Source: an uncultured Roseobacter sp.
Lineage (GTDB): Bacteria > Pseudomonadota > Alphaproteobacteria > Rhodobacterales > Rhodobacteraceae
Length of the DNA: 64,000 nucleotides
Assembly: GCF_947492555.1 (NCBI RefSeq)
Contig: NZ_CANLNE010000003.1
Coordinates: 124,001-188,000, forward strand
Direction: 5' to 3'
A program made the translations under genes and the position numbers. Positions 51,554 through 62,052 of this stretch are shown in pieces. Under the pieces are notes generated by a model. That model was not told the origin of the DNA and made no database searches. It saw only the letters and a list, made by a program, of their open reading frames with translations. Each line of letters starts with the position of its first letter. The stretch's first letter is position 1.

Positions 51554-53479
51554 TTGGGTAACGCACGCAACATCGCCTTTTGGGTCGTTTTGTTCCTTCT
51601 GATCCTGGCACTGTTCAATCTGTTCAGCGGCCCCGGCAGCACGCTTCAGAGCCGTGAAATCAGCTATTCGGAATTCGTCAATGCGGTCGAATCCGGCAAC
51701 GTCAGCAACGTCACCCTGGATGGGGAACAGGTCCGTTTCCGTCAGGAAGATGGTGCGGATTATGTTGCAATTAAACCTGAAGATGCTGAAATCACACAGC
51801 TTTTGATCGAGAACGACATCGCCGTGCGGGCCGAGCAACAGCAGCAGTCGGGTTTCCAGACCTTCCTGATGTCGCTCCTGCCCTTCCTTTTGCTGATCGG
51901 CGTCTGGGTCTATTTCATGAACCGGATGCAGGGCGGCGGCAAAGGCGGCGCGATGGGCTTTGGCAAATCCAAGGCCAAGATGCTCACTGAAAAGCATGGC
52001 CGCGTGACCTTTGACGACGTGGCGGGAATCGATGAGGCCAAGGAAGAGCTCGAAGAGATCGTCGAGTTCCTGCGTAATCCGCAAAAGTTTAGTCGTTTGG
52101 GCGGTAAAATTCCGAAAGGTGCCCTGCTTGAGGGCCCTCCCGGGACCGGTAAAACACTGCTGGCGCGCGCGATTGCGGGCGAAGCGGGCGTGCCCTTCTT
52201 CACAATCTCGGGGTCGGACTTTGTGGAAATGTTTGTCGGCGTCGGCGCGAGCCGTGTGCGCGACATGTTCGAACAGGCCAAGAAAAACGCGCCTTGCATC
52301 GTCTTCATTGACGAGATCGACGCGGTGGGTCGGCACCGGGGCGCGGGCTATGGCGGCGGCAATGACGAGCGCGAACAGACCCTCAACCAACTGCTGGTCG
52401 AGATGGACGGCTTCGAGGCCAATGAAGGCGTAATCATCATCGCGGCCACCAACCGCAAGGATGTGCTGGACCCTGCGCTGCTGCGTCCGGGCCGGTTCGA
52501 CCGTCAGGTGACCGTGGGCAACCCGGACATCAAGGGCCGCGAGAAAATCCTCGGCGTGCATGCGCGCAAGACCCCGCTGGGTCCAGACGTCGACCTGCGC
52601 ATCATCGCGCGCGGTACGCCCGGGTTTTCAGGTGCCGATCTGGCGAACCTGGTGAACGAGGCAGCTCTCGGGGCGGCGCGCGTTGGGCGTCGTTTCGTGA
52701 CGATGATCGATTTCGAACAGGCCAAGGACAAGATCATGATGGGGGCGGAGCGCCGCTCCATGGTCATGACGCAGGAACAGAAAGAGATGACGGCCTACCA
52801 CGAGAGCGGGCATGCGCTGGTCGGTATGATGCTGCCCAAGTGCGATCCGGTCTACAAGGCGACGATTATTCCGCGGGGCGGCGCCTTGGGCATGGTGATG
52901 AGCCTGCCGGAAATGGACCGTCTGAACATGTTCAAGGACGAATGCCACCAGCGTCTGGCCATGACGATGGCGGGCAAGGCGGCTGAAATACACAAGTACG
53001 GACCGGAGGCGGTCTCCAACGGACCGGCGGGCGATATCATGCAGGCCTCGGGCCTCGCGCGTGCCATGGTCCTGCGTTGGGGCATGTCGGATAAGGTCGG
53101 CAACATCGATTATTCCGAGGCCGCCGAAGGCTACCAGGGCAACACAGCTGGCTTCTCGGTCTCCGCCAATACCAAGGAGCTGATCGAGGAAGAGGTCCAG
53201 AAATTCATCCAGGACGGCTACGACTGGGCGCTCAAGATCATCAAGGAGAATGAGACGGAATTCGAACGTCTGGCTCAGGGCCTGCTGGAATATGAAACGC
53301 TGACCGGCGATGAGATCAAGCGCGTGATGAACGGCGAGCCGCCGGTGCCGCCTGCGGATGAGGAAGATAAGCCGGATGGCGGTTCCGCACCCAGCGTCAC
53401 GGCCATTCCGAAAGCCAAGGCCAAGGCGAAGAAAACACCGCCCTCCGATGGCGGGATGGAACCGGAGCCTTCGACCTGA
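51554..53479 (+). CDS. ftsH: ATP-dependent zinc metalloprotease FtsH
   Basis: Membrane-bound AAA+ protease that degrades misfolded and short-lived membrane and cytoplasmic proteins. The 641-residue protein has two membrane helices (about 8-24, 102-121), Walker A GPPGTGKT (194-201), the SRH arginine fingers in [11 protein letters not shown], and the zinc site HESGH (416-420). TTG 51554 has GGGAGAA six bases upstream and gives the family start [13 protein letters not shown] 51515 is a less likely alternative. The C-terminal tail is Pro/Lys-rich. It is followed by a terminator. Confidence 0.95.
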   Translation: MGNARNIAFWVVLFLLILALFNLFSGPGSTLQSREISYSEFVNAVESGNVSNVTLDGEQVRFRQEDGADYVAIKPEDAEITQLLIENDIAVRAEQQQQSGFQTFLMSLLPFLLLIGVWVYFMNRMQGGGKGGAMGFGKSKAKMLTEKHGRVTFDDVAGIDEAKEELEEIVEFLRNPQKFSRLGGKIPKGALLEGPPGTGKTLLARAIAGEAGVPFFTISGSDFVEMFVGVGASRVRDMFEQAKKNAPCIVFIDEIDAVGRHRGAGYGGGNDEREQTLNQLLVEMDGFEANEGVIIIAATNRKDVLDPALLRPGRFDRQVTVGNPDIKGREKILGVHARKTPLGPDVDLRIIARGTPGFSGADLANLVNEAALGAARVGRRFVTMIDFEQAKDKIMMGAERRSMVMTQEQKEMTAYHESGHALVGMMLPKCDPVYKATIIPRGGALGMVMSLPEMDRLNMFKDECHQRLAMTMAGKAAEIHKYGPEAVSNGPAGDIMQASGLARAMVLRWGMSDKVGNIDYSEAAEGYQGNTAGFSVSANTKELIEEEVQKFIQDGYDWALKIIKENETEFERLAQGLLEYETLTGDEIKRVMNGEPPVPPADEEDKPDGGSAPSVTAIPKAKAKAKKTPPSDGGMEPEPST

Positions 53480-53515
53480 TCACGGGTCGCAATGATCCGA
53501 TCACAAAGTTTCATG

Positions 53516-53544
53516 GGCTCCGCTGCGGCGGGGCCTTTTCTTTT
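53516..53544 (+). terminator. Intrinsic terminator after ftsH
   Basis: GGCTCCGC pairs with GCGGGGCC over 8 bp (one G-T pair, TGCG loop), followed by TTTTCTTTT. It ends the ruv-tol-ftsH block. Confidence 0.85.
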
Positions 53545-53593
53545 GCCCGAGGCTCTGATCCCTTGGCCGCATCACTTGTCGGAAGGACATCGA

Positions 53594-54190
53594 ATGCCCG
53601 CACTTTTGCCCACCGGGTTCACGGGAAAGATCACTTGGCTTGGCCGGGTCATCGACAGCGAGACGCTGCTGCAGGCGGAGCCGTTGAACAGCGCTGAATT
53701 GACGTTTCACGGCATCGAGGGGGAGTGTCACGGCGGGCTGACCCGCCCCTCCTGCGTCCGCACCAAGGCGCAGTATCCCAAGGGCACCGAAATCCGCAAT
53801 GTGCGCCAGCTCTCCGTGCTCTCCGCCGAAGAACTGGCCGCAACCGCGCAGGCGATGGGGCTGGACGGGATCGATCCCGCCTGGGTCGGCGCCTCCATGG
53901 TGATCGAAGGCATCCCCGATTTCACCCATGTGCCGCCGTCCTCGCGGCTGCAAATGCCCAGCGGTGCGAGCATCACCGTTGACATGGAAAACCGGCCTTG
54001 CGTGCTGCCCGGACGGGAGATCGAAAAAGAACACGCAGGGTTTGGTGCGGCGTTCAAACCGGCGGCGAAAAACCGGCGCGGCGTAACCGCCTGGGTCGAA
54101 CGCGAGGGGGCCGTTGCTGTTGGCGACACGGTCACCCTGCATATTCCGGACCAGCCGGTCTGGGCCCATCTCGCGGACGCCCGAACGTAA
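53594..54190 (+). CDS. MOSC domain-containing protein
   Basis: A 198-residue beta-rich protein of the MOSC family, which carries sulfur or molybdenum cofactor-linked reactions (as in YiiM and the C-terminal part of Moco sulfurase). The conserved cysteine is Cys136 in MENRPCVLPG, and the strand pattern RQLSVLSAEELA and GVTAWVEREGAVAVGDTV matches. ATG 53594 is preceded by GGAAGGACAT. It lacks an N-terminal beta-barrel or ferredoxin domain, so its partner is unknown. Confidence 0.85.
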   Translation: MPALLPTGFTGKITWLGRVIDSETLLQAEPLNSAELTFHGIEGECHGGLTRPSCVRTKAQYPKGTEIRNVRQLSVLSAEELAATAQAMGLDGIDPAWVGASMVIEGIPDFTHVPPSSRLQMPSGASITVDMENRPCVLPGREIEKEHAGFGAAFKPAAKNRRGVTAWVEREGAVAVGDTVTLHIPDQPVWAHLADART

Positions 54191-54337
54191 CATTCGTTTC
54201 CGAAAAGAAACGATTGGCGCGCTTGCCGCCGCGGATAGCGGCGGAAATGTCGGAATTGCCCTTCTTCCAGCTTCGGCGCGCTCGTAAGCATGACGCAGCA
54301 ACACTGCCGTGCGCGGCGCATTCAGGGGGATTCTTCC

Positions 54338-56014
54338 ATGGCCTATAAATCCGACATCGAAATCGCACGCGCCGCGTCGAAAAAACCAATTCAGGAGATC
54401 GGGGCGAAGCTGGGGATCTCCAGCGACGATCTGCTGCCCTACGGCCACGACAAGGCGAAAGTCTCACAGTCTTTCATCAACTCTGTACAGGGCAATGAAA
54501 ACGGCAAGCTGATCCTGGTGACTGCGATCAACCCGACGCCTGCGGGCGAGGGCAAGACTACGACAACCGTGGGACTGGGTGACGGTCTGAATCACATTGG
54601 CAAGAAGGCGGCCGTCTGCATCCGCGAAGCTTCGCTTGGGCCGAACTTCGGCATGAAGGGCGGGGCCGCTGGCGGTGGTTACGCGCAGGTTGTGCCGATG
54701 GAAGAGATGAACCTGCACTTCACGGGGGACTTTCACGCGATCACCTCGGCGCACTCGCTGCTCTCGGCGATGATCGACAACCACATCTACTGGGGCAATG
54801 AACTGGAGATCGACACCCGCCGCGTTGTCTGGCGCCGCGTTGTCGACATGAATGACCGCGCGCTGCGGCAGATCACGACGTCCTTGGGCGGTGTGGCAAA
54901 TGGTTTCCCGCGCGAGGCGGGCTTTGACATCACCGTGGCCTCCGAGGTTATGGCGATCCTCTGCCTGTCGAAAGACCTGAGCGATCTGCAGAAACGTCTG
55001 GGTGACATGATCGTCGCCTATCGCCGCGACCGCTCGCCGGTTTACGCACGTGACATCAAAGCCGATGGCGCGATGACCGTGCTTCTGAAAGACGCGATGC
55101 AGCCGAACCTCGTGCAGACGCTGGAGAACAACCCGGCTTTCGTGCACGGTGGACCCTTCGCCAACATCGCACATGGCTGTAACTCCGTGATCGCCACAAC
55201 AACCGCGCTGAAACTGGCGGACTACGTGGTAACCGAAGCGGGTTTTGGTGCCGACCTCGGCGCTGAGAAATTCCTCAACATCAAATGCCGCAAGGCGGGG
55301 CTCGCACCCTCCTGTGTGGTTGTCGTGGCCACCGTGCGCGCGATGAAGATGAACGGCGGCGTGGCCAAGGCAGACCTGGGCGCGGAGAATGTGGACGCGG
55401 TGAAAAACGGCTGTGCGAACCTCGGCCGTCACATCGAGAACGTCAAATCCTTTGGCGTGCCGGTAGTCGTGGCGATCAATCACTTCGTGACCGATACCGA
55501 TGCCGAGGTTCAGGCAGTCAAGGATTACGTGGCCGGTCAGGGCGCCGAAGCGGTGCTGTCGCGCCACTGGGAGCTGGGCTCCGAAGGCTCCGCCGATCTG
55601 GCCACCAAGGTTGTGGAAACCATCGAGAAGGGCGAGGCGGATTTCGCGCCGATCTACCCGGACGAGATGCCTCTGGCCGACAAGATCAACACCATCGCCA
55701 CCAAGATCTACCGGGCCGATGCCGCGGTGATGGATCAGAAAATCCTCAACCAGCTCAAGGATTGGGAAGATCAGGGCTATGGCAACCTGCCGGTCTGTAT
55801 GGCGAAAACGCAGTACAGCTTCACCACTGACCCCAATGAGCGTGGCGCGCCCACCGGCTTTAACATCCCTGTGCGGGAAGTTCGCCTGAGCGCGGGGGCC
55901 GGATTCGTCGTGGCGATCTGCGGTGAGATCATGACCATGCCCGGCCTGCCACGCGTGCCCTCGGCCGAGAACATCAAGCTCAATGCCGACGGCGATGTCG
56001 AAGGTCTGTTCTGA
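54338..56014 (+). CDS. fhs: Formate--tetrahydrofolate ligase
   Basis: Makes 10-formyl-THF from formate, ATP and THF. The 558-residue protein has the P-loop-like [18 protein letters not shown] and the family stretch [20 protein letters not shown]. Its length matches the monofunctional bacterial enzyme. ATG 54338 has AGGGGGA upstream; the frame is open 16 codons before. With folD nearby it forms the C1-THF module that can feed or use formate. A small exported protein gene separates fhs and folD. Confidence 0.97.
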   Translation: MAYKSDIEIARAASKKPIQEIGAKLGISSDDLLPYGHDKAKVSQSFINSVQGNENGKLILVTAINPTPAGEGKTTTTVGLGDGLNHIGKKAAVCIREASLGPNFGMKGGAAGGGYAQVVPMEEMNLHFTGDFHAITSAHSLLSAMIDNHIYWGNELEIDTRRVVWRRVVDMNDRALRQITTSLGGVANGFPREAGFDITVASEVMAILCLSKDLSDLQKRLGDMIVAYRRDRSPVYARDIKADGAMTVLLKDAMQPNLVQTLENNPAFVHGGPFANIAHGCNSVIATTTALKLADYVVTEAGFGADLGAEKFLNIKCRKAGLAPSCVVVVATVRAMKMNGGVAKADLGAENVDAVKNGCANLGRHIENVKSFGVPVVVAINHFVTDTDAEVQAVKDYVAGQGAEAVLSRHWELGSEGSADLATKVVETIEKGEADFAPIYPDEMPLADKINTIATKIYRADAAVMDQKILNQLKDWEDQGYGNLPVCMAKTQYSFTTDPNERGAPTGFNIPVREVRLSAGAGFVVAICGEIMTMPGLPRVPSAENIKLNADGDVEGLF

Positions 56015-56112
56015 TCACGACCGGCTGATGAATGACGCGGGGGCGGCGAAATCTGTTGCCCCCGGCACATGATGCCCGCAAGCTCTGTGTCATGACATTC
56101 AGGGAGATGATG

Positions 56113-56583
56113 ATGACCAGATGGATTGCCTTGCTATGTGCGGTGTTCGTTGCCGGAGCCGTGGCCGCACAGGACCGCTATGTCGGGTACTACTACCCCG
56201 ATGTAACCTCCGAAGAAACGTTTGACCGCGTGGTCCGGGACGGGGGCGGTGCGGGCAAGGCCGTGCGCATCGATTTCGTGAACGTACTGACCTCGGCGCA
56301 GTTGGAGGCGCCCGAAAGCCCGCGGTTTGTCTTTTTCGCCAAGGGGGAAGACGCCGACACGCTCATCCTGATCGCACTGGATGACGACGTGTTCTCCACG
56401 CTCTACCGGGCGCGTGCAATCATGGCGCAGCTCACGGTTGCCGTTCGGCAAGGCGGCTTCTTCCAGCAGGAAGAATTGCAATATGTGGCGACTTTTTACG
56501 ATTTGCTGCAGCTGATGCACTTTGAGGAACTGGTGATCAGCGACGGCGAGGACTGGACCCACAAGGTCACTTTTGAAAGATAA
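56113..56583 (+). CDS. Small exported protein of unknown function
   Basis: A 156-residue protein with a signal peptide ([19 protein letters not shown], cleavage before QD). The mature part starts with [21 protein letters not shown] do not recognise a family. No cysteines remain in the mature region, and it ends with an acidic [17 protein letters not shown]. Three consecutive ATG codons (56107, 56110, 56113) follow AGGGAG; the third gives normal spacing. It lies between fhs and folD, 13 bases before folD. A secreted protein among one-carbon genes is unexpected. Confidence 0.75.
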   Translation: MTRWIALLCAVFVAGAVAAQDRYVGYYYPDVTSEETFDRVVRDGGGAGKAVRIDFVNVLTSAQLEAPESPRFVFFAKGEDADTLILIALDDDVFSTLYRARAIMAQLTVAVRQGGFFQQEELQYVATFYDLLQLMHFEELVISDGEDWTHKVTFER

Positions 56584-56596
56584 CAGGAAGATAGAA

Positions 56597-57499
56597 ATGC
56601 CAGCCAAGATCATCGACGGAAAAGCATTCGCCGCCACAGTACGCGGCCAGGTCGCGGACCATGTGAGCAGGCTCAAGGACGATCACGGGATCACGCCCGG
56701 GCTGGCGGTTGTCCTGGTGGGTGAGGACCCGGCGAGCCAGGTCTACGTGCGCTCCAAGGGCAAGCAGACTGTCGAAGTGGGGATGAAGTCGGTCGAGCAC
56801 AAGCTTGATGCCTCGACATCCGAAGCGGACCTGCTGAAGGTGATCGACGATCTGAACAACGATCCCGAAATCCATGGCATTCTGGTGCAACTGCCACTGC
56901 CCAAACATCTGGACGAAGATCTGGTGATCAATTCCATTGCGCCTGAAAAGGATGTGGACGGGTTCCATATCTCCAACGTCGGGCTGCTGGGCACTGGTCA
57001 GAAGTCCATGGTGCCCTGCACGCCGCTGGGCTGCCTGATGATGCTGCGGGATCACCATGGGTCCCTGTCCGGCATGGATGCTGTGGTCATTGGCCGCTCG
57101 AACATTGTGGGCAAACCCATGGCGCAACTGCTGCTGGGCGACAGCTGCACGGTGACCATTGCGCACAGCCGTACCAAGGATTTGCCCGATGTGGTGCGCC
57201 GCGCCGATATCGTCGTGGCAGCCGTTGGCCGCCCCGAAATGGTGCCGGGCGACTGGATCAAGCCCGGAGCCACCGTGATCGACGTAGGCATCAACCGTCT
57301 GGACGCGCCGGAGAAGGGCGAGGGCAAGACCCGTCTTGTCGGTGATGTGGACTATGACAGCTGTGCCGCGGTGGCCGGGGCGATCACGCCGGTGCCCGGC
57401 GGTGTGGGGCCGATGACCATCGCCTGCCTGCTGGCCAACACGGTGACGGCCTGCTGCCGCGCCAATGGTCTGCCGGAGCCCGACGGCCTGACCGCCTGA
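56597..57499 (+). CDS. folD: Methylenetetrahydrofolate dehydrogenase / cyclohydrolase
   Basis: Bifunctional enzyme that interconverts methylene-, methenyl- and 10-formyl-THF with NADP+. The 300-residue protein has the [16 protein letters not shown] region containing the catalytic lysine, the substrate signature [28 protein letters not shown], the Rossmann motif [18 protein letters not shown], and the C-terminal [30 protein letters not shown] precedes ATG 56597. It converges on the thioesterase gene with 3 bases between stops. Confidence 0.97.
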   Translation: MPAKIIDGKAFAATVRGQVADHVSRLKDDHGITPGLAVVLVGEDPASQVYVRSKGKQTVEVGMKSVEHKLDASTSEADLLKVIDDLNNDPEIHGILVQLPLPKHLDEDLVINSIAPEKDVDGFHISNVGLLGTGQKSMVPCTPLGCLMMLRDHHGSLSGMDAVVIGRSNIVGKPMAQLLLGDSCTVTIAHSRTKDLPDVVRRADIVVAAVGRPEMVPGDWIKPGATVIDVGINRLDAPEKGEGKTRLVGDVDYDSCAAVAGAITPVPGGVGPMTIACLLANTVTACCRANGLPEPDGLTA

Positions 57500-57502
57500 C
57501 GG

Positions 57503-57922
57503 TCAGAGCGGCACCGGCACCATGGTGCCTTGCAGGATCGCAACCAGTGTTTCCTGACCGTCCTGCAGGGCATGCACCTTGCTGCTGACAACGACCAGCC
57601 GCCGGCCCGGCTTGATCACCGTGCCGGTGGCGCGCAGGTGGTCTCCAATGGCGGGGGCCAGCAGGTTGATCTTGATCTCCGCCGTCACCACTTCGCTGTC
57701 CAGGGGCATCATGCTGAGCGCCGCGTAACCTGCCGCGCTGTCGCCAATGGCAAAGGTCAGCCCGGCGTGGCCAAACCCCTGTTGCTGCCGCGCGCCGGGC
57801 AGGATCGGCGCGGTGATGTCGACCTCGCCTGCGGCGATCCGCGTGATCTTTGCCCCCAGCGTCGCCATCATCGACTGGGCGTCAAAACTCCGCTGAATGC
57901 GGTCTTTGTTGGCAGGGTCCAT
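57503..57922 (-). CDS. PaaI family hot-dog thioesterase
   Basis: A 139-residue single hot-dog-fold protein. The central helix and active site are in QQQGFGHAGLTFAIGDSAAG, with Asp as the likely catalytic residue, followed by the usual TAEIKINLLAPAIGDHLRA strand. The class hydrolyses aromatic or other acyl-CoAs; no phenylacetate genes are near. GAGAGG lies 5 bases before the ATG at 57922 (a GTG six bases earlier is open). It is convergent with folD and 9 bases after pdeM on the same strand. Confidence 0.87.
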   Translation of the reverse strand: MDPANKDRIQRSFDAQSMMATLGAKITRIAAGEVDITAPILPGARQQQGFGHAGLTFAIGDSAAGYAALSMMPLDSEVVTAEIKINLLAPAIGDHLRATGTVIKPGRRLVVVSSKVHALQDGQETLVAILQGTMVPVPL

Positions 57923-57931
57923 CTGCACCTC

Positions 57932-58594
57932 TCAGCGTGGCATCGGGATGCAGGTGGGCACAGGTCCGGTCAGAATGGCAAGCGCTTTTGGCTGCATCAA
58001 CCGGCCCAGAACGTCACTGTGACTGCGGAGCCCCCCGGTATAGGTGCCATAGGCTGGCAAGATCAACCGGTTGGAATCACACAGGAATGCGGGGCGGGAG
58101 ATACGTCTTCCCCGCGCCTGCAGGTCGGCCTTGGGGTGATAATGGCCGGAAACCTCTCCCCGGGCGTCGGGTGCTGCGATATGGCGGAAGGTCAGGGGAC
58201 CGACGGTCAGCTCCTGCAGGTGTTCGCCGCCAAATTCGAGAGGGCCCGGATCGTGATTGCCCTCAATCCAGATCCAGCGGCGGCCCGCCTGCAACCGTGT
58301 GATCCACAGCCGGATGTCTTCGGGCAGGGCCGCGGCGGCGGCCAGATCATCGAAGCTGTCACCGAGACAAACCACGATGCGCGCATTGGTGTGTGCCAGA
58401 TCAGCAGCCAGCCGGGTCAGCGTATCATGGGTCTCATAGGGGGGCAGGGATTGCCCGCTGCGACGCGCCACCCGCTCAGACTTGCCAAGATGCAGATCCG
58501 AGACGCACAAAAGCGCTTCGTCCGGCCACCAAAGGGCGCCCGACCCAAGGGCCTTGAGCGACGCGGAGGCAAAACTGAAATCATGGCAGTTCAT
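57932..58594 (-). CDS. pdeM: Ligase-associated DNA damage response endonuclease PdeM
   Basis: Calcineurin-like metallophosphatase of the ligase-associated DNA repair set. The 220-residue protein has the metal motifs D-L-H (Asp33, His35 in CVSDLHLGKSER), GDS (78-80), GNHD (112-115) and GHYHPK. ATG 58594 gives the family start MNCHDFSFAS. It lies 40 bases after the helicase stop on the same strand, the usual order. The ligase and exonuclease of the set are not in the window. Confidence 0.92.
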   Translation of the reverse strand: MNCHDFSFASASLKALGSGALWWPDEALLCVSDLHLGKSERVARRSGQSLPPYETHDTLTRLAADLAHTNARIVVCLGDSFDDLAAAAALPEDIRLWITRLQAGRRWIWIEGNHDPGPLEFGGEHLQELTVGPLTFRHIAAPDARGEVSGHYHPKADLQARGRRISRPAFLCDSNRLILPAYGTYTGGLRSHSDVLGRLMQPKALAILTGPVPTCIPMPR

Positions 58595-58634
58595 GATTTG
58601 TTCATTGCGCAATCCCACGAAGGTTGCAAGGGGT

Positions 58635-61088
58635 TCAATATCCCACACGCCAACGCGGCCTGTTTGACGGTTGCGGCGTGATATCCGCAATCCCGGCAGT
58701 GTCCATCAGGCGCGCGGCCTCTTCGGCCAACAGCTTTTCTTCGGCGGCACCCTTCACCGGCACCCGCCCCATCTCGAGGAACATCGGGGCCGCCAGCGGG
58801 GTCACCCGCGTCAGTTTCAAGTGATCAATCCGGCCTGCGACACGGCGCGACATCTCTTCGATCCGCCCGAAATCCACGAGACCGCGCAGCGCCTCTTCGC
58901 GCGTGATGTCCAGCAGCAGATGTCCGGGGTCATATTTCTGCAGGGTGTCATAAAGGATGTCGGAACTGAATGTCGCCTGTCGTCCGGATTTACGCGCCGA
59001 CGGCGTATTGCGCTGGATCAGCCCTGCAATGGTCGCGCTGGCCCGAAAGGTGCGTTTCATCACCGCGTTGCCTGCGAGCCAAGTCTCCAACCCGTCCTGC
59101 AGGGCATCGAGATCGAAAAGCGGGGCCGGGGTGTCGATCGCGTTCAGCCCCCAGATCAAAGTAGCATAGTCGGTGGCCACGAAACCCATTGGGTTCAGCC
59201 CCATCTCCTCCATCCGCTTGGTGAGCAACAGGCCCAGCGTCTGCTGCCCGTTGCGCCCGGCAAAACCATAGATCACTGTCTGTTCCCGCCCGTCATGGGG
59301 GAAGCTTTCGATCAGCAGCCGCCCAGGTCTGGGCAACTGGCTGACCTCGCGTTGAAGCGCCAGCCAGTCGGCGGTATGGGCGGGTAGTTCCGGCCAACTC
59401 TCCTGCTGGAACATGTCGATGACACGGGCGCTGAGCTGGGTCGAGGTGGCGAATTTGGTGCCCATGAAGGTGGCAACCTTGGGCTTTTTGGCGGCGTTCC
59501 GGCTCACCTCCACGGTCATCTCGCGCAGACCTTCATAGCGCACGATCTGGCCTCCGATCAGGAAGGTATCGCCGGGGGTCAGAGAGGCGGCAAACCCCTC
59601 TTCGATCTCGCCCAGAGGCTTGCCGCCGCGACTGCGTTTCAGCCTGACTTTCAGAGTATCCGTATCCTGAATGGTGCCGATGTTCATGCGGATTTTCTGG
59701 GTTGCACGGGGGTCGCGCAGCTGCCACTGACCGTCCGGACGCTGCAGCAATCTCTGCCATTGGTCATAGGCACGCAGCGCGTAGCCGCCGGTGGCACAGA
59801 AATCCAGACAGGCGTCGAAGGCGGCCCGCGTGAGCGCCGCATAGGCCCCGACCGTGATGACCTCTTCATAGAGATCGGTAGCGTCAAAGGGTCCGGCCGA
59901 AGCGGTGATCAGGATGTGCTGGCAAAGAACATCGCGGGGGCCGGGACCGCGCGGGTCGCCGTCGAGCGCACCTTCGCGCACGGCCTCCAGTGCGGCCACA
60001 CATTCCACCACTTCGAAGCGATTTGCAGGCACCAGAAGCGCCTTGGAGGGCGCGTTGTAGCGGTGGTTTGCGCGTCCGATCCGCTGCACCAGACGTTTGA
60101 CGTTCTTGGGCGCACCGATCTGGATCACAAGGTCCACATCGCCCCAGTCAATGCCAAGGTCGAGACTGCCGGTGCAGACAATCGCGCGCAGCTCACCGCG
60201 CACCATGGCACCCTCGACGCGCTCGCGTTGCTGTCGGTCGAGGGATCCGTGGTGGATGCCGACGGCCAAGCTGTCTTCATTGGCAAGCCACAGATTATGA
60301 AAGAAAATCTCTGCCTGCGCGCGGGTGTTGTGAAAGATCAGCGTGGTCTTGTGCTGGCGGATCTGGTCGAGCACGGCGGGGATGGCATAGGCGGCCCCGC
60401 CCCCTGACCACGGAGGGGCCTCGTCTGTGGTCAGCATGGAGATATCGGGGGCTGGCCCGGGGTCCGCCAGCAGGATGTCGCAGGGGTCTGGATGGCGGGC
60501 CAGTTGGTGCGCGATAGCCGCAGGATCCTCTATGGTTGCCGACAGACCGACACGGCGCAGGTCCGGGCAAAGCCGTTGCAGACGTCCCAGCGCCAGCATC
60601 AGTTGGTCGCCGCGTTTGCTTTCCGCCAGCGCATGGATTTCATCGACCACCACGCGTTTGAGGCCTTTGAACATGCGCGGGGCGTCTTCGTAAGAGGTCA
60701 GCAGGGCCAGGCTTTCGGGTGTGGTCAGCAGAATGTGCGGCGGGTCGGCGCGCTGTCTTTTCTTGCGGCTGGCAGGGGTGTCGCCGGTGCGGTCTTCGAT
60801 ACGGATGGGCAGGTCCATTTCTGTAACCGGCGTCGTCAGATTGCGTTTGATGTCAGCGGCCAAGGCCTTGAGCGGCGAGATGTAGAGGGTGTGCAACCCG
60901 TCGTGCGGTGCCGCGGCCAGATCGACCAGCGTGGGCAGGAACCCGGCCAGTGTCTTGCCGCCGCCGGTGGGTGCGATGAGCAGCAGCGCGGGTGCGTCGG
61001 CGCGGTCGAGCATCTGTTGCTGGTGCGGGTGGATGGACCAGCCTTTGGCGGAGAACCAGTCGTTGAATATCCGGGGGAGGGCGGTCAT
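58635..61088 (-). CDS. Ligase-associated DNA damage response DEXH-box helicase
   Basis: A superfamily 2 helicase related to the Lhr core. The 817-residue protein has Walker A APTGGGKT (39-46), a DEIH box (149-152), motif III VGLSATIED, a helicase C domain with TLIFHNTRAQAEIFFHNL and QRIGRANHR, and a C-terminal winged helix plus Lhr-like domain (about 390-800). ATG 61088 starts it; the frame extends 33 codons upstream but lacks a family-like start. It precedes pdeM, with which it probably repairs mitomycin- or UV-type damage. Confidence 0.93.
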   Translation of the reverse strand: MTALPRIFNDWFSAKGWSIHPHQQQMLDRADAPALLLIAPTGGGKTLAGFLPTLVDLAAAPHDGLHTLYISPLKALAADIKRNLTTPVTEMDLPIRIEDRTGDTPASRKKRQRADPPHILLTTPESLALLTSYEDAPRMFKGLKRVVVDEIHALAESKRGDQLMLALGRLQRLCPDLRRVGLSATIEDPAAIAHQLARHPDPCDILLADPGPAPDISMLTTDEAPPWSGGGAAYAIPAVLDQIRQHKTTLIFHNTRAQAEIFFHNLWLANEDSLAVGIHHGSLDRQQRERVEGAMVRGELRAIVCTGSLDLGIDWGDVDLVIQIGAPKNVKRLVQRIGRANHRYNAPSKALLVPANRFEVVECVAALEAVREGALDGDPRGPGPRDVLCQHILITASAGPFDATDLYEEVITVGAYAALTRAAFDACLDFCATGGYALRAYDQWQRLLQRPDGQWQLRDPRATQKIRMNIGTIQDTDTLKVRLKRSRGGKPLGEIEEGFAASLTPGDTFLIGGQIVRYEGLREMTVEVSRNAAKKPKVATFMGTKFATSTQLSARVIDMFQQESWPELPAHTADWLALQREVSQLPRPGRLLIESFPHDGREQTVIYGFAGRNGQQTLGLLLTKRMEEMGLNPMGFVATDYATLIWGLNAIDTPAPLFDLDALQDGLETWLAGNAVMKRTFRASATIAGLIQRNTPSARKSGRQATFSSDILYDTLQKYDPGHLLLDITREEALRGLVDFGRIEEMSRRVAGRIDHLKLTRVTPLAAPMFLEMGRVPVKGAAEEKLLAEEAARLMDTAGIADITPQPSNRPRWRVGY

Positions 61089-61416
61089 GCGGGGCAAGAT
61101 AGCGGATCGCGTGTCGGGGACCAGCCCCGTCGTACAGCGGATAAAACTCCTAAGCACCTTTGAAATGGCAGAAAGTCTTGAACGCAATGTGCGTTGGGCA
61201 GGTCAAAACGCGCGTTCGCGAACCGGAAGCAATGTTTGTTTTCCTCGAAATCAAGTGCGAAAATTGTGTCGGGATCGTCTTGAGAGTTTGGGCAAGCAGC
61301 CGCACATTGAGCACTAAAAACAGAAGGCAACGGCTGCTCGCTGGCTAAAACGGGCATTCAAGCATGATGAATGGCGGCGCCGTCGCATTGCCTTGGAAGC
61401 TGAGAGCAATCGACAC
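61089..61416. other. 328-base intergenic region, no gene seen
   Basis: It lies upstream of the helicase and downstream of the GFA gene, so it should hold the helicase promoter. A perfect AACGCA-ATG-TGCGTT palindrome is at 61181-61195. Short open frames on both strands here (for example 61160-61348 plus) have no recognisable pattern and I reject them. The region is less GC-rich than the genes around it. Confidence 0.4.
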
Positions 61417-61854
61417 CTAGTCAGGATTGTTCAGGAGATGCTGCCCTGCCTCGGCGGAGGCCTGCAAACCTTTCATATGCTTCGGCAAAGCATCTTGTAC
61501 TTCGACCCATGGCAACCGTTCGGACCAGAAGATATGGGCCGTCGGTCGGTACAAGGTCGGATCAATCAAAGTCGCAGCGTATAGATGGGTTTCGTCCGGA
61601 AAAACGTCCGTTTCGAAAGATAGGGGTGAACCACAGTCGCCGCAGAAACTCCGCGCCACCTTTGGCGACGAATGGTAGATTTTGCGAGGCCCCGACCACG
61701 CCACAGTCTGCCGCTGGACGCCGAACCAACTGACATAATCGGAAGATGATGCTCTGCGGCAGTCTTCACAATGGCAGAGCGCTGCCCAGAGAATTGGATC
61801 AGCGGCAACCCAAGAGACTGAACCGCATAGACAGTGCCCCGACAGATTTTTCAC
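61417..61854 (-). CDS. GFA / CENP-V domain zinc-binding protein
   Basis: A 145-residue protein of the glutathione-dependent formaldehyde-activating (GFA) fold. The zinc ligands are clear: C-L-C in GHCLCGSV, the CHCEDCRRAS cluster and C-G-D-C-G in SFCGDCGSP. True GFA activity is not established for most members, so a formaldehyde role is not claimed. The start is uncertain: GTG 61854 gives the normal family N-terminus; a TTG eight codons earlier is open. It is a lone gene between two intergenic gaps. Confidence 0.85.
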   Translation of the reverse strand: MKNLSGHCLCGSVSWVAADPILWAALCHCEDCRRASSSDYVSWFGVQRQTVAWSGPRKIYHSSPKVARSFCGDCGSPLSFETDVFPDETHLYAATLIDPTLYRPTAHIFWSERLPWVEVQDALPKHMKGLQASAEAGQHLLNNPD

Positions 61855-62052
61855 GGTTTCGATTTCCCACGCCTGCAAAGAAGTCTTCTTCGTTTTCAGT
61901 ATATCTTTCTCAACTGCACGTCGTTTGCTACATGCGACGCGAACAGGCGCTGCCCCGACCTGATTTCATTGCTTGCTGTTTCCCGTTGCCTTCCGCAGCA
62001 TCCGTCAAAATGAGCTTAATGCAGATATTTTCTTTGCACAGGCAGTGTCGGA

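Noticed and set aside
61085-61357. Open frames on both strands between the helicase and GFA genes
   Set aside because: Neither shows codon bias, a domain or a good start; one overlaps the helicase start region.
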